19,005 nucleotides of DNA from Candidatus Solincola tengchongensis. Lineage in GTDB: Bacteria; Actinomycetota; Geothermincolia; Geothermincolales; RBG-13-55-18. Position numbers and translations under genes: made by a program. The stretch is taken from the NCBI GenBank assembly GCA_015711895.1, contig JACVJH010000149.1:1-19005 (forward strand). Reading direction: 5' to 3'. Below the pieces are notes generated by a model that was not told where the DNA came from, did not search any database, and was given only the letters and a program-made list of their open reading frames with translations. Shown piece by piece: positions 6,421 to 13,910 of this stretch (position 1 is the stretch's first letter; each line of letters starts with the position of its first letter).

Positions 6421-7694
6421 GCCCCCTCCTTCTCCAGCCTTCGCCGCATGGCCTCCGCGTGTTCCGTCAGGCCTTCCACCCGGGCCAGGGTCTCCACTAC
6501 CCAGGCCAGGTTCCTGTTCGCCCGGGGGTTGGAGAAGACGATGTTGGTACGCTTGATGAAGTCGTAGACTCCCAGCGGCGAAGCGTATCTCGCCGCTCCC
6601 TTGGTAGGAAGCACGTGATTGGTCCCCACGGCGTAATCCCCCATGGCCACTGTGGAGTCGTGTCCCAGAAAGACCGCTCCCGCGTTGTGGATGTGGCTGA
6701 GGGTCCCGGTGAGGTCCTGTGTGTCGATGAGCAAGTGCTCGGGAGCCAGGACATCCACCAGGCGTGTTCCCTCCTCCAGGTCCCTCACCAACACCGCCTG
6801 CGGCTCGGTCCATCCTGCATCCCTGCGTAGGCACACCTCCAGTTCCCTCTCCGCCTCCTCTATGACCTTCCGGCTGGGGCTCACCAGGCAGGCCCTCGCG
6901 CCTCCCCCGTGTTCCAACTGGGCGGCCATCTCCCTCGCCGCCAGTTCCGGGCGGGCGCTATCGTCGGCCAGTATGACCAGCTCGCTGGGCCCGGCCAGCA
7001 TGTCGATTCCCACCAGCCCGAAGAGCTCGCGCTTGGCCAGGGTCACGTAGATGTTCCCGGGACCGACGATCTTCTCCACCCGTCCGATGCTCTCCGTGCC
7101 CAGGGCCAGGGCGGCCACCGCCTGCGCGCCGCCGACCCTGTAGACCTCCTTGACCCCCAGGTGATGCAGGGTGTAGAGGGTGTAGGGATTGATCTCACCC
7201 CCCTTTCCCGGGGGCACGCACACCGCGATCTCCCCCACGCCGGCCACCTGAGCGGGGATGACGGTCATCAGGGCCGTGCTGGGGTAGGAGGCGTTCCCGC
7301 CGGGCACGTAGACCCCTACCCGGCGGAGGGGACGGTACATCTGTCCCACCCGTGCACCCTCCTCGGAATCCCAAAACTGGGATTCCCAGGCCTGGCGACG
7401 GTGGAAAGCGGTGATGGTCCTCGCGGCCACGCGCAGGGCGTCCACGAAGCCAGGCTCCACCTTTTCCCGCGAGGCCAGCAATTCCGACTCGGTGACCCTC
7501 AAGCCGACCTTGGCCAGGTCCACGCCGTCGTGTTTCGCGGTGAGGTCCACAAGCGCGGCGTCGCCTTCATGCCTCACCCTGTCGATGATGGAACGGACCT
7601 CCTCGAGAGGGCCCCCCTCCAACCAGTAGTCCCAGCCCAGGGCCCTCCGGAGCTCCTCCAGGTTCCCGTAGTCCTCGCTGTTCCAGACTTTCAT
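6417..7694 (-). CDS. hisD: Histidinol dehydrogenase HisD
   Basis: HisD is the zinc enzyme that oxidises histidinol to histidine in two NAD-dependent steps, the last of the pathway. It has 425 residues, near the usual length. Seen are VGVYVPGGNASYPSTALMT near 127, RVGGAQAVAALALGTESI near 186, and KIVGPGNIYVTLAKRELFG. The expected zinc ligands are in place: Gln259 and His262 (AAQLEH), Asp353 (GDYAVGTNHVLPT) and His412 (LTEHAEAM). The catalytic Glu319-His320 pair is in APEHLL. I chose the ATG at 7694 (MKVWNSEDYG), preceded by GGAGAGGGCGGG. The in-frame ATG at 7781 adds 29 residues unlike the family. It is the first his gene here, 100 bp after dnaE, and overlaps hisB by four bases. No hisC follows it. 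Confidence 0.96.
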   Translation of the reverse strand: MKVWNSEDYGNLEELRRALGWDYWLEGGPLEEVRSIIDRVRHEGDAALVDLTAKHDGVDLAKVGLRVTESELLASREKVEPGFVDALRVAARTITAFHRRQAWESQFWDSEEGARVGQMYRPLRRVGVYVPGGNASYPSTALMTVIPAQVAGVGEIAVCVPPGKGGEINPYTLYTLHHLGVKEVYRVGGAQAVAALALGTESIGRVEKIVGPGNIYVTLAKRELFGLVGIDMLAGPSELVILADDSARPELAAREMAAQLEHGGGARACLVSPSRKVIEEAERELEVCLRRDAGWTEPQAVLVRDLEEGTRLVDVLAPEHLLIDTQDLTGTLSHIHNAGAVFLGHDSTVAMGDYAVGTNHVLPTKGAARYASPLGVYDFIKRTNIVFSNPRANRNLAWVVETLARVEGLTEHAEAMRRRLEKEGA

Positions 7695-7760
7695 CCCGCC
7701 CTCTCCGTTCGCTTCCGCCTTACACTCACCCGCAGTGCCCTCAGTCCACGGGTATAGATA

Positions 7761-7766
7761 ATTGTA
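7761..7766 (-). promoter_or_regulatory. Possible -10 element for the his genes
   Basis: The 100-bp dnaE-hisD gap contains TACAAT on the minus strand (five of six matches to TATAAT), 66 bases before the hisD ATG. It sits in the only AT-rich patch of the gap. A small stem, TGCACG-CTCC-CGTGTA with one wobble pair, overlaps it. No convincing -35 box lies 16-18 bases upstream, so this is a weak call. I see no terminator for dnaE and no histidine leader peptide here. Confidence 0.22.
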
Positions 7767-7794
7767 CACGGGAGCGTGCATCCCGGCATCATCC

Positions 7795-10700
7795 TCAGCG
7801 CAGGGTTATGCATCCCTCGCCCAGCAGAGAGAGAACCTCCGCGTATAGAGAGCCGTCGGGATTGACGCACAGGCCCTCGGGGAGCTTGAAGACCCGGAGG
7901 GAATCCCCACAGCGCAGCTCCAGTTTCACCGGGGTTCCGCCCGGATGGCGGGAGAGTATGTCCTTCAGGCGGTCCATGGTCTCCGGTTCCACGTGGCCGT
8001 CCTCCAGGCGGATGAAGAGGTCGCATTCCTCGGGTGCCTTCAAACGCGGCTCGGCGATCTCCAGGGCCACCACCCGGAGGGTAGCCGCCTCCTCCTCGCC
8101 TTCCCTGGACTCCGTCCGCGACCTGGACTCCACCCTGGCCCTCACGCATATGATGTTGTCCTCCCGGAGCGCCTCGCGGTGCTGCAGGTAAAGGGCCGGG
8201 AAGACGGTCACCTCCACCCTTCCGGTGAGGTCCTCGAGGGCCAGGCTGGCCATCAGCTCTCCCTTGCGGGTGATGCGCTGCGTCTTGCTGGTGATGATAC
8301 CCCCTATCCACTTCACGGCACCGTCACCCAGTCCTGCCAGGTCGGCGATCTCGCTCTCCACCTGGCGCTCCAGGGCCTCCCTGTACTGCATGAGAGGATG
8401 ATCGGTGACGTATATCCCCAGCATCTCCTTCTCGTAGGCCAAAAGCTGGTCCCGGGGCAGTTCCTCCAGCGGGGGCTGGGTCTCGACGGGGTCGGGTTCC
8501 TCCTCTCCTCCCGCCGCTTCGAAGAGGCTGTGCTGCCCTTCCTCCCGGTGGCGGAGCTTCTCCGCCGCCAGGTCCGCCACCCTCTCATAGGTCTTCAGGA
8601 GATGGTTGCGCGAATAGCCCAGGAAGTCGAAGGCCCCGCTCTTTATCAGGCTCTCCAAGGCCCTCTTGTTCACCACGCCCTGTCCCACGCGTAGACAGAA
8701 ATCCATGAGGGAACGGAAGGGCCCTCCCTCCCGGCGCACGGCGATAATGCGCTCGGCGGGAGCCTCTCCCTGGTTGCGGATGGCGGCCAGCCCGAAGCGG
8801 ATTCCCTCGTCCACCGGTGTGAACTCCTTGTAACTCTCGTTGATATCCGGCGGGAGGACGCGTATGCCCATCTTGCGGCATTCGTTGACGAAGACCTGCA
8901 CCTTGTCCTTGTTCCCGGTGACGCTGGAGAGCAGGGCGGCCATGAACTCCTGGGGATAGTGGGCCTTGAGGAAGGCGGTCTGGTAGGAGATGACCGCGTA
9001 GGCCGTGGAATGGCTCTTGTTGAACCCGTATTCGCCGAAATGGCTTATGAGGTCGAAGAGTTTCTCGGCCAGGGAACGCGGATAGCCCTTGGAGACCATC
9101 CCGCCTATGAACTTGTCGCGGTGGAACTTCATCTCCTCCGCTTTGCTCTTGGCCACCACCGCCCGCAGCCCGTCCGCCTCAGCCATGGAGTACCCGGCCA
9201 GCTCCACCGCCAGGCGCATGACCTGTTCCTGATAGATGAAGATTCCCCGGGTCTGCTCGAGGATGGGCTCGAGGTCCGGGTGCAGGTAAGTCACCGGGAC
9301 CCTTCCGTGCCTGCGGTCGACGTAATCCTTGACCATCCCGCTGCGCAGGGGGCCGGGGCGGTAGAGGGCCAGGACGGCGATGAGGTCCTCGAAGCGCTCC
9401 GGCTTAAGGTCCTGAAGCAGGGAACGCATGCCTGGGCTCTCCAGCTGGAACACACCCACGGTATCCCCTTTCTGCAGGAGTTCGAAGGTGCGCGGGTCGT
9501 CCAGGGGGAGCTCGTCCAGGTCCAGGCGGATGCCCCGTCGCCTCTGGATGTTGTCCAGGGTGTCGCTGATGACGGTGAGGGTGCGCAATCCCAGGAAGTC
9601 CACTTTCAGGAGGCCGATGGCCTGGATGGCCTCCATGTCGTACTGCGTCACCACCTCCTCCTCGGGGCCGCGCCTCTGGAGGGGAGTGTAGCTGGAGAGC
9701 TCGTCGTCGGCTATCACCACCCCCGCGGCGTGGATGGAGTCCTGCCTGGTGATGCCCTCCAGCTTGCGGGCGGTGTCGATGATCTTCCTGGCCAACTCGT
9801 CTCCCTCATAGGCCTCCCTCAGCTCGGGAGAGAGCTCCAGGGCCCTGTCGATGGTGATGTTCTGCTGCTCGGGGACCATCTTGGCCAGGCGGTCCACCTT
9901 GCCGTATTCCAGGTTGTACACCCTTCCCGCGTCGCGGATGGCCGCACGCGCCGCCATGGTGGAGAAGGTCACTATCTGGGCTACGCGGTCCTTACCGTAC
10001 TTCCGGGCCACATACTCGATGACCTCCGGGCGGCGCTTGTAGCAGAAATCGATGTCGATGTCCGGCATGGTCCGGCGGTCGGGGTTGAGGAAGCGCTCGA
10101 AGAGGAGGTCGTAACGTATGGGGTCCACGGTGGTGATCCCCAGGCAGTAGGAGACCAGCGACCCGGCGGCCGAGCCTCTTCCCGGCCCCACGATTATGCC
10201 CTGCTCCTTGGCGAACCTGATGAAGTCCCAGACGATGAGGAAATAACCGGAAAAACCCATGTCTTTTATCACCGAGAGCTCGTGGCGCAGCCTCTCTTCC
10301 AGCTCCGGCGTGACCTCCGGATACCTCTTCCGCAGGCCTTCCCAGGCCAGCTTCTCCAGGTAACCGCCCAGGTCGTATCCCTCCGGGACCTTGTACTTGG
10401 GGAGCAGGTATCTCCCGAACTCCAGCTCCACGTTGCAGCGCTCGGCTATCTCCGCGGCGTTGGAGAGGGCTTCGGGCCGGTCGGCGAACAAAGCGCGCAT
10501 CTCCTCGTAGCTCTTGAGATAGAACTGGTCGCTGGAGAACCTGAGGCGGTCCTCCTGGTCCAGGGTGGAGTTGGTCTGGATGCACAGGAGCACATCGTGG
10601 TGGAGGTGGTCCTGCCGGCGCACGTAGTGCAGGTCGTTGGAGGCCACCAGGCCTATGCCCAGCTCCTCCCCCAGCTGCACCAGGCCGGGGTTGACCTTCT

Positions 10701-11253
10701 TCTCCTCGGGCAGGCCATGGTCCATGAGCTCCAGGTAGAAATTGCCATCCCCGAAGATGGAGAGGTATTCGCGCGCCGCCCTCTTCGCCCCCTCGTAGTC
10801 GTCCTCCAGAAGACGGGCGGCTATCTCTCCCTTGATGCATGCGGACAGGGCTATGACGCCACCCCGGTACTCCCGCAGGATCTCCTTGTCCATGCGCGGC
10901 TTGTAATAATAGCCGTCCATGAAGGAGAGGGTGACCAGTTTCATGAGGTTGCGGTATCCTTCCCGGTCCTCGGCCAGCAACAGTAGGTGATAGTTGGGGT
11001 CCTCTTTGGCCGGCCGGCGGTCGAAGCGGGATCCGGCGGTCAGGTAGGCCTCCACCCCCAGGATGGGCTTGACGCCCATCTGCAGCGCCTTGCGGTAAAA
11101 GGGTATGACCCCGTACATCCCACCGTGGTCGGTGATGGCTAGGGCCTCATAGCCCATCTCCACGGCGGCCTCCAGCATCTCGGGGATGCGGGCTGCGCCG
11201 TCGAGCATGGAATACTCGGTGTGGTTATGCAGATGCGCGAAGGGTACTCCCAA
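7795..11253 (-). CDS. dnaE: DNA polymerase III alpha subunit DnaE (DnaE1 type with intact PHP domain)
   Basis: This is the replicative DNA polymerase, family C, 1152 residues, full length and without an intein. The N-terminal PHP domain keeps all nine metal ligands expected of an active PHP site: His9, His11, Asp18, His43, Glu68, His89, Cys139, Asp207 and His209. In mycobacterial DnaE1 this site is the 3'-5' proofreading nuclease. The polymerase core has GPGRGSAAGS (356-365) and catalytic aspartates in PDIDIDF (Asp400, Asp402) and VDFLGL (Asp552). Later come a helix-hairpin-helix region, a clamp-binding pentapeptide QHSLF (907-911) and an OB fold from about 980. The start is TTG at 11253: GGGAGGTG lies five bases upstream, an in-frame TGA sits two codons before it, and any later start would cut the PHP ligands. 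Confidence 0.98.
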   Translation of the reverse strand: MGVPFAHLHNHTEYSMLDGAARIPEMLEAAVEMGYEALAITDHGGMYGVIPFYRKALQMGVKPILGVEAYLTAGSRFDRRPAKEDPNYHLLLLAEDREGYRNLMKLVTLSFMDGYYYKPRMDKEILREYRGGVIALSACIKGEIAARLLEDDYEGAKRAAREYLSIFGDGNFYLELMDHGLPEEKKVNPGLVQLGEELGIGLVASNDLHYVRRQDHLHHDVLLCIQTNSTLDQEDRLRFSSDQFYLKSYEEMRALFADRPEALSNAAEIAERCNVELEFGRYLLPKYKVPEGYDLGGYLEKLAWEGLRKRYPEVTPELEERLRHELSVIKDMGFSGYFLIVWDFIRFAKEQGIIVGPGRGSAAGSLVSYCLGITTVDPIRYDLLFERFLNPDRRTMPDIDIDFCYKRRPEVIEYVARKYGKDRVAQIVTFSTMAARAAIRDAGRVYNLEYGKVDRLAKMVPEQQNITIDRALELSPELREAYEGDELARKIIDTARKLEGITRQDSIHAAGVVIADDELSSYTPLQRRGPEEEVVTQYDMEAIQAIGLLKVDFLGLRTLTVISDTLDNIQRRRGIRLDLDELPLDDPRTFELLQKGDTVGVFQLESPGMRSLLQDLKPERFEDLIAVLALYRPGPLRSGMVKDYVDRRHGRVPVTYLHPDLEPILEQTRGIFIYQEQVMRLAVELAGYSMAEADGLRAVVAKSKAEEMKFHRDKFIGGMVSKGYPRSLAEKLFDLISHFGEYGFNKSHSTAYAVISYQTAFLKAHYPQEFMAALLSSVTGNKDKVQVFVNECRKMGIRVLPPDINESYKEFTPVDEGIRFGLAAIRNQGEAPAERIIAVRREGGPFRSLMDFCLRVGQGVVNKRALESLIKSGAFDFLGYSRNHLLKTYERVADLAAEKLRHREEGQHSLFEAAGGEEEPDPVETQPPLEELPRDQLLAYEKEMLGIYVTDHPLMQYREALERQVESEIADLAGLGDGAVKWIGGIITSKTQRITRKGELMASLALEDLTGRVEVTVFPALYLQHREALREDNIICVRARVESRSRTESREGEEEAATLRVVALEIAEPRLKAPEECDLFIRLEDGHVEPETMDRLKDILSRHPGGTPVKLELRCGDSLRVFKLPEGLCVNPDGSLYAEVLSLLGEGCITLR

Positions 11254-11257
11254 CCTT

Positions 11258-11265
11258 CACCTCCC
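11258..11265 (-). promoter_or_regulatory. Ribosome-binding site that fixes the TTG start of dnaE
   Basis: The minus strand reads GGGAGGTG ending five bases before TTG (11253). No in-frame ATG or GTG lies between this site and the PHP metal ligands, and an in-frame TGA follows the site. TTG is therefore the start. Confidence 0.75.
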
Positions 11266-11392
11266 GCCTCCCGGTCGCCCACTGCCTGCAGCGCTGGGGA
11301 TATGACGGGCACCCAGCCCTCCTGGAGCCCCGGGGGTCTTCTACCTCCGACCTCGCCGCCCGCGCGGCGGATTTCCGGCTCGCCCCGGGCTT

Positions 11393-11407
11393 AGGTTATT
11401 ATAACCT
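11393..11407. promoter_or_regulatory. AT-rich palindrome with -10-like boxes on both strands
   Basis: AGGTTATTATAACCT is a perfect dyad of 7-base arms around one central base, standing out in very GC-rich DNA. The minus strand contains an exact TATAAT (11403-11398) facing dnaE. The plus strand contains TATAAC (11400-11405) facing the nuclease. Neither has a recognisable -35. It could be overlapping divergent promoters or a repressor site. The distances are about 145 bases to each start codon. Confidence 0.4.
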
Positions 11408-11549
11408 TCGCCTACGACACACCCCTTGCCCGGAAGGGAAAGGGGCGTGGAGCGGTCGCCGCGAAGATTGATGACGGAGTGCGGGTAAGGGAAGCCAAAG
11501 AGGGCGGGACATTGCCGCACCTGAGCCCGAGGGAGCACGGAGGACAAGA

Positions 11550-12416
11550 GTGGAGTTAAGGCTGAGCTACACGGCCGCGAGCACCTATGAGAGGTGCCCC
11601 CTCGCTTACCGTTTCCAGTACGTGGACGGACTGGAGGTCCCGCCGTCGCCCTACCTCTCCTTCGGGAGGAGCCTTCATGCCGCCCTGGAATGGTTTTACG
11701 GGCGCGACGTCCCCGAACCCCCTTCCCTGGAGGAACTCCTGACCCGCCTCGAGGAATGCTGGGAGAGCGAGGGATACGCCGACGAGGAGGAGGAGAGGAG
11801 CTTCTTGTCCCACGCCAGGGAGGTCCTGGAGTCCTTCTACCTCCGCAACCGGGACCATTTCCGCCTCCCGGTGGCCGTGGAACAGCGCTTCGAGATACCC
11901 ATGGACGGATACCTGCTCACCGGGGTCATCGACCGGGTGGACCGTCATCCCGACGGAAGTTACGAGGTCATCGACTACAAGACCAACCGGAGGCTCCCCG
12001 AGTTGAGGCGCCTGCGCGAGGACCTCCAGCTTCCCATCTACCAGATGGCTTGCCGCGAGCTATGGGGGATAACCCCCGCCAAGCTCACTTTCTATTACCT
12101 CCTGATCAACCAGAGGTTCACCACCTCCCCGCGGGACGAGGACTCGCTTCTGGACGTGCGAGCGCGACTCTCCCGCGTGGCGGAGGGTATCCGAGCGGGA
12201 AAGTTCCCGCCCAACCCCAACCCCCTCCGTCCCCCGTGCCCCTTCACGGACGTCTGCCCCACCCGGACGAGCGCCGGAGACCTGCGCGAGGAGTTGGAAT
12301 CCCGGCGCCGGGCGCTGCTCGAGCGACGCCGGAACCTGGACCGTCTCATCCAGGAACTGGAAAGACAGCTCCTGGAGCTGGATCCCGAATTTCTCTCCCG
12401 AGAGGACGGGGAATGA
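11550..12416 (+). CDS. RecB-family PD-(D/E)XK nuclease with C-terminal coiled coil
   Basis: This 288-residue stand-alone nuclease domain belongs to the RecB/AddB/Cas4-like group (PDDEXK_1). Key residues by position: His43 (SLHAALEWFY), Asp128 (GVIDRVDR), Asp142 and Lys144 (VIDYKT) and Gln160 with Tyr164 (LQLPIYQMA). All motifs needed for metal-dependent cleavage are present. Fe-S type cysteines are Cys16 (YERCPLAYRF), Cys230 and Cys236 (CPFTDVC). The fourth, expected at about 227, is arginine. Residues 243-276 form a charged heptad-like helix (REELESRRRALLERRRNLDR), probably a coiled coil added after the nuclease fold. The start is GTG at 11550 with GGAGGA five bases upstream. It is the only plus-strand gene in the interior. 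A role in DNA repair or end processing is inferred; no helicase partner is nearby. Confidence 0.85.
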   Translation: MELRLSYTAASTYERCPLAYRFQYVDGLEVPPSPYLSFGRSLHAALEWFYGRDVPEPPSLEELLTRLEECWESEGYADEEEERSFLSHAREVLESFYLRNRDHFRLPVAVEQRFEIPMDGYLLTGVIDRVDRHPDGSYEVIDYKTNRRLPELRRLREDLQLPIYQMACRELWGITPAKLTFYYLLINQRFTTSPRDEDSLLDVRARLSRVAEGIRAGKFPPNPNPLRPPCPFTDVCPTRTSAGDLREELESRRRALLERRRNLDRLIQELERQLLELDPEFLSREDGE

Positions 12417-12458
12417 GGGCCCGCCGGCCTTCCTCCTCCTGGGCCTTCCCTTCGCCCG
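12417..12458. terminator. Possible weak terminator between convergent genes
   Basis: The 42-bp gap between the plus-strand nuclease and the minus-strand winged-helix gene allows GGCCC (12418-12422) to pair with GGGCC (12441-12445) around an 18-base pyrimidine-rich loop. On the plus strand it is followed by TTCCCTTCG rather than a clean T-run. The position suits a shared terminator, but the structure is weak. Confidence 0.2.
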
Positions 12459-12761
12459 TCAGTTGTACTCCAGGGCACCGGAGCGCCGGAGGCCACTGAC
12501 GCCGGGGATGCTCCGGGGAGGGAGATAACGGTAGGACGAGCCTCCTTCCTCGTTCACTTCCTCAAGGATCCTCAGCTGGGCTAGCTTGCGCGCCTGTTCT
12601 TCCACCGCATCCGGGTCCCTCCCTATGGCCTCCGCCAGCTCGACGGCGGTGCCCTTCATCCCGGGGTTGCGGTGGAAGAGGGTCAGCAGCTGGATCCTTA
12701 CCAGGCTTCCTGATGTGCCGTTATATATGGCTGCCTTGCTCTTCGCGGGACGCCGGCACAT
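12459..12761 (-). CDS. Small winged helix-turn-helix protein, probable transcriptional regulator
   Basis: I do not recognise a named family for this 100-residue protein. The predicted shape is a winged helix: helix 1 SLVRIQLLTLFHRNPG (about 19-34), helix 2 TAVELAEAIG, recognition helix DPDAVEEQARKLAQLRILEE (about 49-68), then a wing VNEEGGSSYRYLPP. This recalls MarR- or ArsR-like DNA-binding domains without a ligand-binding part. There are no zinc-binding cysteine pairs; Cys2 is the only cysteine. The ATG at 12761 has a near-perfect AAAGGAGG four bases upstream, which argues strongly that the gene is real. It faces the nuclease gene tail-to-tail and lies 207 bp after rluD. Inverted repeats 50-80 bp upstream of its start could be its own operator. 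Its target is unknown. Confidence 0.75.
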   Translation of the reverse strand: MCRRPAKSKAAIYNGTSGSLVRIQLLTLFHRNPGMKGTAVELAEAIGRDPDAVEEQARKLAQLRILEEVNEEGGSSYRYLPPRSIPGVSGLRRSGALEYN

Positions 12762-12811
12762 TTCGCCTCCTTTCTACATAAACTATCCTCACAATCCACA
12801 TGGAGGTTGAG

Positions 12812-12840
12812 ACGTTCCCCGAGAACGTGACCTTTCGGGG
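12812..12840. promoter_or_regulatory. Overlapping inverted repeats upstream of the winged-helix gene
   Basis: ACGTTC-5-GAACGT (12812-12828) is a perfect dyad. CCCCGA (12817-12822) also pairs with TCGGGG (12835-12840). The two share bases, so as RNA only one could form at a time. A separate 12-bp palindrome, TACCCGCGGGTA, lies at 12872-12883. All are in the 207-bp gap between rluD and the winged-helix gene. The first dyad has the form of a dimeric regulator site. It is not the SOS box, whose half-sites are the other way round. Confidence 0.4.
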
Positions 12841-12968
12841 GGCGAACGGTGCCGCGTGGGCCGTAAAAGGTTACCCGCGGGTACTCGATATCCGCGAAGA
12901 TGCAGGCTCCTTTTGCCCGAAGTCCCAAAGGTGAGCCGCGGCCGGAACGGCAGTGACGGGGGAAGCAT

Positions 12969-13910
12969 TCAGGAGGTCATGTCGCGCAATCGTTCCAGGG
13001 CTCCGGCCAGGTCCCCAGGCAGTGGGTCCTCGAATTCCATTTCCTCCCCGGTGAAGGGGTGGTTGAAACGCAGGCGGTAGGCGTGCAGGAACTGCCGGGA
13101 GAGCCCCAGCTCCCTCTCCAGCCTCCCTTTTCTGCCGTAGGTTTCGTCCCCCACCACCGGGTGTCCGATATAGGACATGTGCACCCTTATCTGGTGCGTC
13201 CTCCCCGTGACCAGCTCCACCTCCAGTAACGATGCCACTCTTAAGTCCTCCAGCACCCGAAAATGGGTCACCGAGGGCCTTCCGCGCGAGGTGACGGCCA
13301 TCCTCTTGCGGTCCCGGGGATCCCTGCCCACCGGGGCTTCCACCGTTCCCAGCGGGGAGGCAGGCACTCCGTGCACCAGGGCAAGGTAGAGGCGTTTCAG
13401 GTTACGCTCTCTCACCAACTCCTGCAGGAGCAGGTGGGCACGGTCGTCCTTGGCCACCACCAGAAGGCCCGAGGTGTCGCGGTCCAAGCGATGGACGATG
13501 CCCGGGCGTTCCACGCCGCCGACCCCCGAGAGCCCGCGCAGCGAGAAGAGGGCGGCGTTTACCAGGGTCCCCTCCCGGTGTCCGGCGGCGGGATGGACCA
13601 CCATGCCCGCCGGTTTGGAGACCACCGCGAGGTGGCTGTCCTCATGGAGTATCCGGATGTCCAAGTCCTGCGGCCTCGGCCCTGCAGGTTCGGGCGGCGG
13701 GAGCTCCAGGACGACCTCCTCGCCGCAGCGTACCCGATAATGTTTATCCCTGGCCTCGCCTCCCGCCCTGGCCTTCCCACCGGCGATGAGCTCCTGGACC
13801 CTGCTCCTGGTGAGGCCGGTCCGCTCGGTGAGGAATACGTCCAGCCTCTTGCCGGCATCTCCCGGGTCTACGGTGAAGTTGAAGACGCGCAAGTCACCTG
13901 TCCTCGGCAA
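12969..13910 (-). CDS. rluD: RluD-family rRNA pseudouridine synthase
   Basis: This RluA-family pseudouridine synthase probably modifies helix 69 of 23S rRNA, as RluD does. It is 313 residues long. An S4 RNA-binding domain spans roughly 20-70 (KRLDVFLTERTGLTRSRVQE). The catalytic domain follows with KPAGMVVHPAAGH, GIVHRLDRDTSGLLVVAK (catalytic Asp143), and GRTHQIRVHMSYIGHPVVGD. The start is uncertain. TTG at 13910 overlaps the lgt gene by 17 bases and has GGAGAAGG upstream. A second in-frame TTG at 13892, just past the lgt stop, would shorten the protein by six residues. No ATG or GTG lies nearby. Either way it is translationally close to lgt, and position after lspA and lgt matches the actinobacterial lspA-rluD pairing. 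The exact target uridines cannot be read from sequence. Confidence 0.94.
   Translation of the reverse strand: MPRTGDLRVFNFTVDPGDAGKRLDVFLTERTGLTRSRVQELIAGGKARAGGEARDKHYRVRCGEEVVLELPPPEPAGPRPQDLDIRILHEDSHLAVVSKPAGMVVHPAAGHREGTLVNAALFSLRGLSGVGGVERPGIVHRLDRDTSGLLVVAKDDRAHLLLQELVRERNLKRLYLALVHGVPASPLGTVEAPVGRDPRDRKRMAVTSRGRPSVTHFRVLEDLRVASLLEVELVTGRTHQIRVHMSYIGHPVVGDETYGRKGRLERELGLSRQFLHAYRLRFNHPFTGEEMEFEDPLPGDLAGALERLRDMTS

Larger units (their letters stand above)
11254..11549. other. Divergent intergenic region between dnaE and the nuclease gene
   Basis: The 296 bases hold no gene I can support. The visible contents are the dnaE ribosome-binding site, a CCGCC-5-GGCGG stem (11356-11370) without a T-run, an AT-rich palindrome at 11393-11407 that is the best promoter candidate, and the nuclease ribosome-binding site GGAGGA (11539-11544). 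The region must contain the start signals for the plus-strand nuclease and probably those for dnaE. Confidence 0.6.

Noticed and set aside
6421..6834. N-terminal extension of hisB
   Set aside because: The frame stays open into hisD, but the added residues are a shadow of HisD. The overlapping ATGA junction and the protein family fix the start at 6420.
8959..10986. A 675-codon open frame on the plus strand opposite dnaE
   Set aside because: The minus strand has unmistakable DnaE motifs over the same bases. Long stop-free antisense frames are expected at this GC content, and the plus-strand translation shows no family signature.
12841..12860. SOS (LexA) box near the nuclease and winged-helix genes
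   Set aside because: GAAC occurs, but the GAAC-4-GTTC arrangement does not. The dyad at 12812-12828 has its half-sites in the opposite order.
12698..12928. A 76-codon minus-strand frame overlapping the winged-helix gene start
   Set aside because: It overlaps the better-supported gene in another frame, lacks a good ribosome-binding site and shows no recognisable domain.
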